The notes beneath the pieces are model-generated. The model saw nothing but the letters and a program-made list of their open reading frames with translations, searched no databases and was not told where the DNA came from. Shown here one piece after another: positions 62,116 through 64,000 of a DNA stretch of 64,000 bases. Both the position numbers and the translations under genes were made by a program. Origin of the DNA: Kiloniellaceae bacterium (GTDB lineage: Bacteria > Pseudomonadota > Alphaproteobacteria > Kiloniellales > J153); NCBI GenBank assembly GCA_021776095.1, contig JAJFGO010000053.1, forward strand, positions 25,533 to 89,532, read 5' to 3'. Numbering within the stretch: the stretch's first letter is position 1; every line of letters starts with the position of its first letter.

Positions 62116-62175
62116 GAAATCAAAACCATATGGGAGCAAGGCGCCTTAAGATTCGGGCGCGGCTCGCTCCGAATT

Positions 62176-62445
62176 CTACTCAGCCGGCGGGGCCGGCGGA
62201 AGCACCGAGACATAGGTCCGTCCGTGCTTCTTTTGCGCGAAGCTGACCTCACCCTCGACCAAAGAGAAGAGTGTGTGGTCCTTACCCATGCCGACGTTGG
62301 CGCCGGGATGAAACTTGGTTCCGCGCTGGCGCACCAGAATGTTGCCGGGAATGGTGTGCTGGCCGCCAAACAGCTTGACGCCCAGGCGGCGTCCGGCGGA
62401 ATCGCGTCCGTTTCGCGAGGAACCGCCGGCTTTTTTATGGGCCAT
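62176..62445 (-). CDS. rpmA: 50S ribosomal protein bL27
   Basis: This 89-residue protein reaches the peptidyl-transferase centre. It begins [20 protein letters not shown] and continues [20 protein letters not shown], then [20 protein letters not shown]. The length is typical. The start is the ATG 6 nt after the rplU stop. It forms the rplU-rpmA pair. Confidence 0.98.
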   Translation of the reverse strand: MAHKKAGGSSRNGRDSAGRRLGVKLFGGQHTIPGNILVRQRGTKFHPGANVGMGKDHTLFSLVEGEVSFAQKKHGRTYVSVLPPAPPAE

Positions 62446-62451
62446 GCTGGG

Positions 62452-62997
62452 TTACTCCTTGTCTGTCTTCGCGGATTTCTTGGCCGCCGTCTTTTTGGGC
62501 GCGGCCTTCTTCGCGGGCGCTTTCTTGGCCGCTGCTTTCTTCGGTGTCGCCTTCTTGGCGGCCTTCTTCGGTGCTACTGCCTTGGCGCTTTCCGCCTTTT
62601 TAGGCGCCGCTTTCTTAGGCGCCGGCTTTTGGCTCGACGTCTTGGCCGCGGCCGGCTTTGCCTTGGTCGGCGCCGGTTGCTTGCCGCCGGTCAGAATTTC
62701 GGTCACCCGCAGAACCGTCAGATCCTGGCGATGGCCGTTGCGCTTGCGGTGATGTTTGCGCCGCTGTTTCTTGAAAACGATGATCTTGGGGCCGCGTGTC
62801 TGCTCGACCACCTCGGCCGCCACGCAGGCACCCTCGACTAGCGGGGCACCGACCTGCAGGCCGGCCTCGTTTTCCAGCATTAGGACCGAGCTGAGCGCGA
62901 GCGTCTCGCCGGCCTCTCCAGCCAGCTTCTCCACGCGCAGGATATCGTTTGGGGCGACCTTGTATTGCTTGCCGCCGGTTTTGATGACCGCGAACAT
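62452..62997 (-). CDS. rplU: 50S ribosomal protein bL21 with a long Lys/Ala-rich C-terminal extension
   Basis: The first ~103 residues are a normal bL21: [40 protein letters not shown] and [14 protein letters not shown]. An extra tail of about 78 residues follows, made mainly of Lys, Ala and Pro in repeated [11 protein letters not shown] units, like a histone-H1 tail. It gives 181 residues against about 103 in E. coli. The tail is probably disordered and RNA-binding; its role is unknown. A strong promoter lies at 63072-63099. Confidence 0.96.
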   Translation of the reverse strand: MFAVIKTGGKQYKVAPNDILRVEKLAGEAGETLALSSVLMLENEAGLQVGAPLVEGACVAAEVVEQTRGPKIIVFKKQRRKHHRKRNGHRQDLTVLRVTEILTGGKQPAPTKAKPAAAKTSSQKPAPKKAAPKKAESAKAVAPKKAAKKATPKKAAAKKAPAKKAAPKKTAAKKSAKTDKE

Positions 62998-63071
62998 GAC
63001 TTTGACTTACCCAGTGAAGCACACAACAAGAACAGCCGCCGGGCCGCAAGGGACCGGCGTGCGAGGCCGGG

Positions 63072-63099
63072 ACTATAGCGCCGCCGCCCAGACTGTCAA
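63072..63099 (-). promoter_or_regulatory. Sigma-70 promoter for rplU-rpmA
   Basis: On the minus strand TTGACA (63094-63099) and TATAGT (63072-63077) are 16 nt apart, a near-consensus pair. Transcription should begin near 63065, about 65 nt before the rplU ATG. The rest of the 219-nt rplU-tRNA gap shows only the tRNA promoter. Confidence 0.85.
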
Positions 63100-63146
63100 C
63101 GTCTTTCGGGCGGCGCAAAGGCGCTAAAATGGTGGGTTACGGCCGC

Positions 63147-63173
63147 TTGCGGGGATTCGTGCCATCCTATAGG
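63147..63173 (+). promoter_or_regulatory. Possible promoter for tRNA-Ser
   Basis: TTGCGG at 63147-63152 and TATAGG at 63168-63173 with a 15-nt spacer lie about 40 nt before the tRNA. The spacing is short, so this is tentative. Confidence 0.4.
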
Positions 63174-63216
63174 GTCCGCCCCGGTTCGGCCCAGCCCGAG
63201 AGCTGGAACCGCCCAC

Positions 63217-63306
63217 GGAGGGGTGCCAGAGTGGTCGAATGGGGCGGTCTCGAAAACCGTTGTACTCGCGAGAGTACCGTGGGTTCGAATCCCACCCCCT
63301 CCGCCA
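63217..63306 (+). tRNA. tRNA-Ser(CGA)
   Basis: This 90-nt gene reads codon UCG. The acceptor stem GGAGGGG pairs with CCCCTCC, and the encoded 3' end is GCCA. The anticodon arm GCGGT-CTCGAAA-ACCGT shows anticodon CGA. A long variable arm (TACTCGCGAGAGTA) is typical of class II serine tRNA. The T-arm GTGGG-TTCGAAT-CCCAC follows. A 22-nt inverted copy of the region around the T-arm lies 29 nt downstream. Confidence 0.96.
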
Positions 63307-63335
63307 GCAAGTCATTGATATCGCACAAAAATCGA

Positions 63336-63357
63336 GTGGGATTCGAACCCACGGTAC
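63336..63357 (-). repeat. Inverted copy of the tRNA-Ser T-arm region
   Basis: These 22 nt are the exact reverse complement of tRNA positions 63274-63295 (end of the variable arm plus the T-arm). The two copies could form a 22-bp hairpin with a 40-nt loop. On the minus strand what follows does not look like a full acceptor stem, so it may be a leftover attachment site or tRNA fragment. Confidence 0.85.
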
Positions 63358-63374
63358 GGTCCGCGGCAGTCTGC

Positions 63375-64000
63375 GGGGCATTGACACGTTAACTGTCGTA
63401 GTCGCGAGAATTCGATCGTGATCCGCATCGGGCGGCAAGCCAACCTTGATTCCAGACAGCGAACGTCTCGGCTCGAAACGCCTTGAAGATGCGGCGGGAT
63501 AGAATATGGCGCTGGACGTAGAAGGCGTTGTAGACGGCGGCGTGGATCGACAGAAACCGTTGGGCCGATCCCGGCGACTTGAACCGCTGTTGTTTTCGTT
63601 CGCGTCGACGAACCGGCTGGTGTGAATTCTCGGCTCGATTGTTCGCTCGTAATCCCTGATCGTGAACAGCGGTAAGTCGCTCTTTGCGGATGGCGACAGC
63701 GTAGGATTTCAGCTTGTCCGTGGTAATGCGCTTCGGCGCGAAGCCCTGCTTCTTCAGCAGCTTTCGCAACAATCGTCTCGCCGATTTAGCGCAGCGTCGT
63801 GGCTGAATCAGGAAGTCGAGCACTTCACCTTCGTCGTCGACCGCGCGCCACAGCCAGTACTTGCGGCCTCGGATCTTGATGACCATCTCGTCGAGGTGCC
63901 AGCGGGCACTGGCGCGCGGACGGCCGCGACGAAGATTGCTCGCGATCAGCAGGCCGAACTTCAGAAACCAGCGTCTTACCGTTTCGTTCGAAACATCGAT
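63375..64000 (-). mobile_element. IS6-family insertion sequence, cut by the window edge
   Basis: The left end is placed at GGGGCATTGACACG (about 63375), because the transposase stop lies about 14 nt inside it and IS6-type ends begin with GG. The exact border and target duplication cannot be checked because the other end is outside the window. Confidence 0.7.
63389..64000 (-). CDS. IS6-family transposase, 5' part outside the window
   Basis: This is a DDE transposase with the N-terminus beyond base 64000; 203 codons are visible. The catalytic residues are Asp in RWHLDEMVIKIRG, Asp in RITTDKLKSYAVAIR and Glu in NNRAENSHQPVRRRERKQQR, all typical of the IS6/IS26 group. VRRWFLKFGLLIA near the visible start is the preceding helix region. 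The frame is open from 64000 to the TAA at 63389-63391 without a break, so the gene may be intact. Confidence 0.93.
   Translation of the reverse strand: MDVSNETVRRWFLKFGLLIASNLRRGRPRASARWHLDEMVIKIRGRKYWLWRAVDDEGEVLDFLIQPRRCAKSARRLLRKLLKKQGFAPKRITTDKLKSYAVAIRKERLTAVHDQGLRANNRAENSHQPVRRRERKQQRFKSPGSAQRFLSIHAAVYNAFYVQRHILSRRIFKAFRAETFAVWNQGWLAARCGSRSNSRDYDS

Overview
The window is a GC-rich, densely packed chromosomal segment of an alphaproteobacterium, most likely of the Rhodospirillales. The grounds are gene order and content rather than a database match: sdhCDAB, zapE, mdh-sucCD-sucAB and lpd lie together; the F1 genes form a separate atpHAGDC operon without atpBEF; an ethylmalonyl-CoA pathway pair lies beside sdh; and rplU-rpmA-obg-proBA-nadD-rsfS-rlmH is in the usual alphaproteobacterial order. 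No phage, CRISPR array or plasmid function is visible. Mobile DNA is limited to one small inverted-repeat element and an IS6-type insertion sequence that runs off the right edge.

Layout. 1-5.8 kb: a truncated pyridoxal kinase, a malyl-CoA thioesterase/lyase plus mesaconyl-CoA hydratase pair, and a 1014-residue fusion of kinase, M23 peptidase and class III aminotransferase. 6-9.5 kb: succinate dehydrogenase. 9.6-16.5 kb: mixed small-molecule genes (PaiB-like protein, glycerophosphodiesterase, PhyH dioxygenase with a SAF-domain oxidoreductase, DMT transporter, SDR) and an outer-membrane barrel. 16.6-17.7 kb: zapE. 17.7-26.8 kb: a surface-glycan cluster (GT-C, two GT2, a DUF354 transferase, two methyltransferases, a sulfotransferase, a flippase) lying between zapE and mdh. 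27.1-37.8 kb: mdh, sucCD, sucAB and lpd, with a TetR regulator and a PmtA-like methyltransferase before lpd. 37.8-44.5 kb: MFS transporter, xerC, DUF484, transaldolase, priA and a VOC protein. 44.7-49.7 kb: ATP synthase F1. 49.8-50.6 kb: a diiron protein.

63.0-50.6 kb, all on the minus strand: rplU, rpmA, obg, proB, proA, nadD, rsfS, rlmH, gpmI, envC, ctpA, a divergent polysaccharide deacetylase and rppH. Most of these genes overlap or abut. Two translation starts here are abnormal. rsfS has no ATG, GTG or TTG ahead of its conserved N-terminus. The ATG of rppH lies inside the terminal inverted repeat of a 265-bp MITE-like element. At the right end a tRNA-Ser(CGA) gene is followed by a 22-nt inverted copy of its own T-arm region and then by the IS6-type element.

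Together the genes encode much of the oxidative TCA cycle from 2-oxoglutarate to oxaloacetate, with ATP synthase F1, acetyl-CoA assimilation steps, proline synthesis, NAD synthesis and cell-wall remodelling. The accessory content is mainly the sulfated-glycan cluster and the 9.6-15.7 kb metabolic genes. Calls rest on protein motifs and remembered family features; no searches were run.
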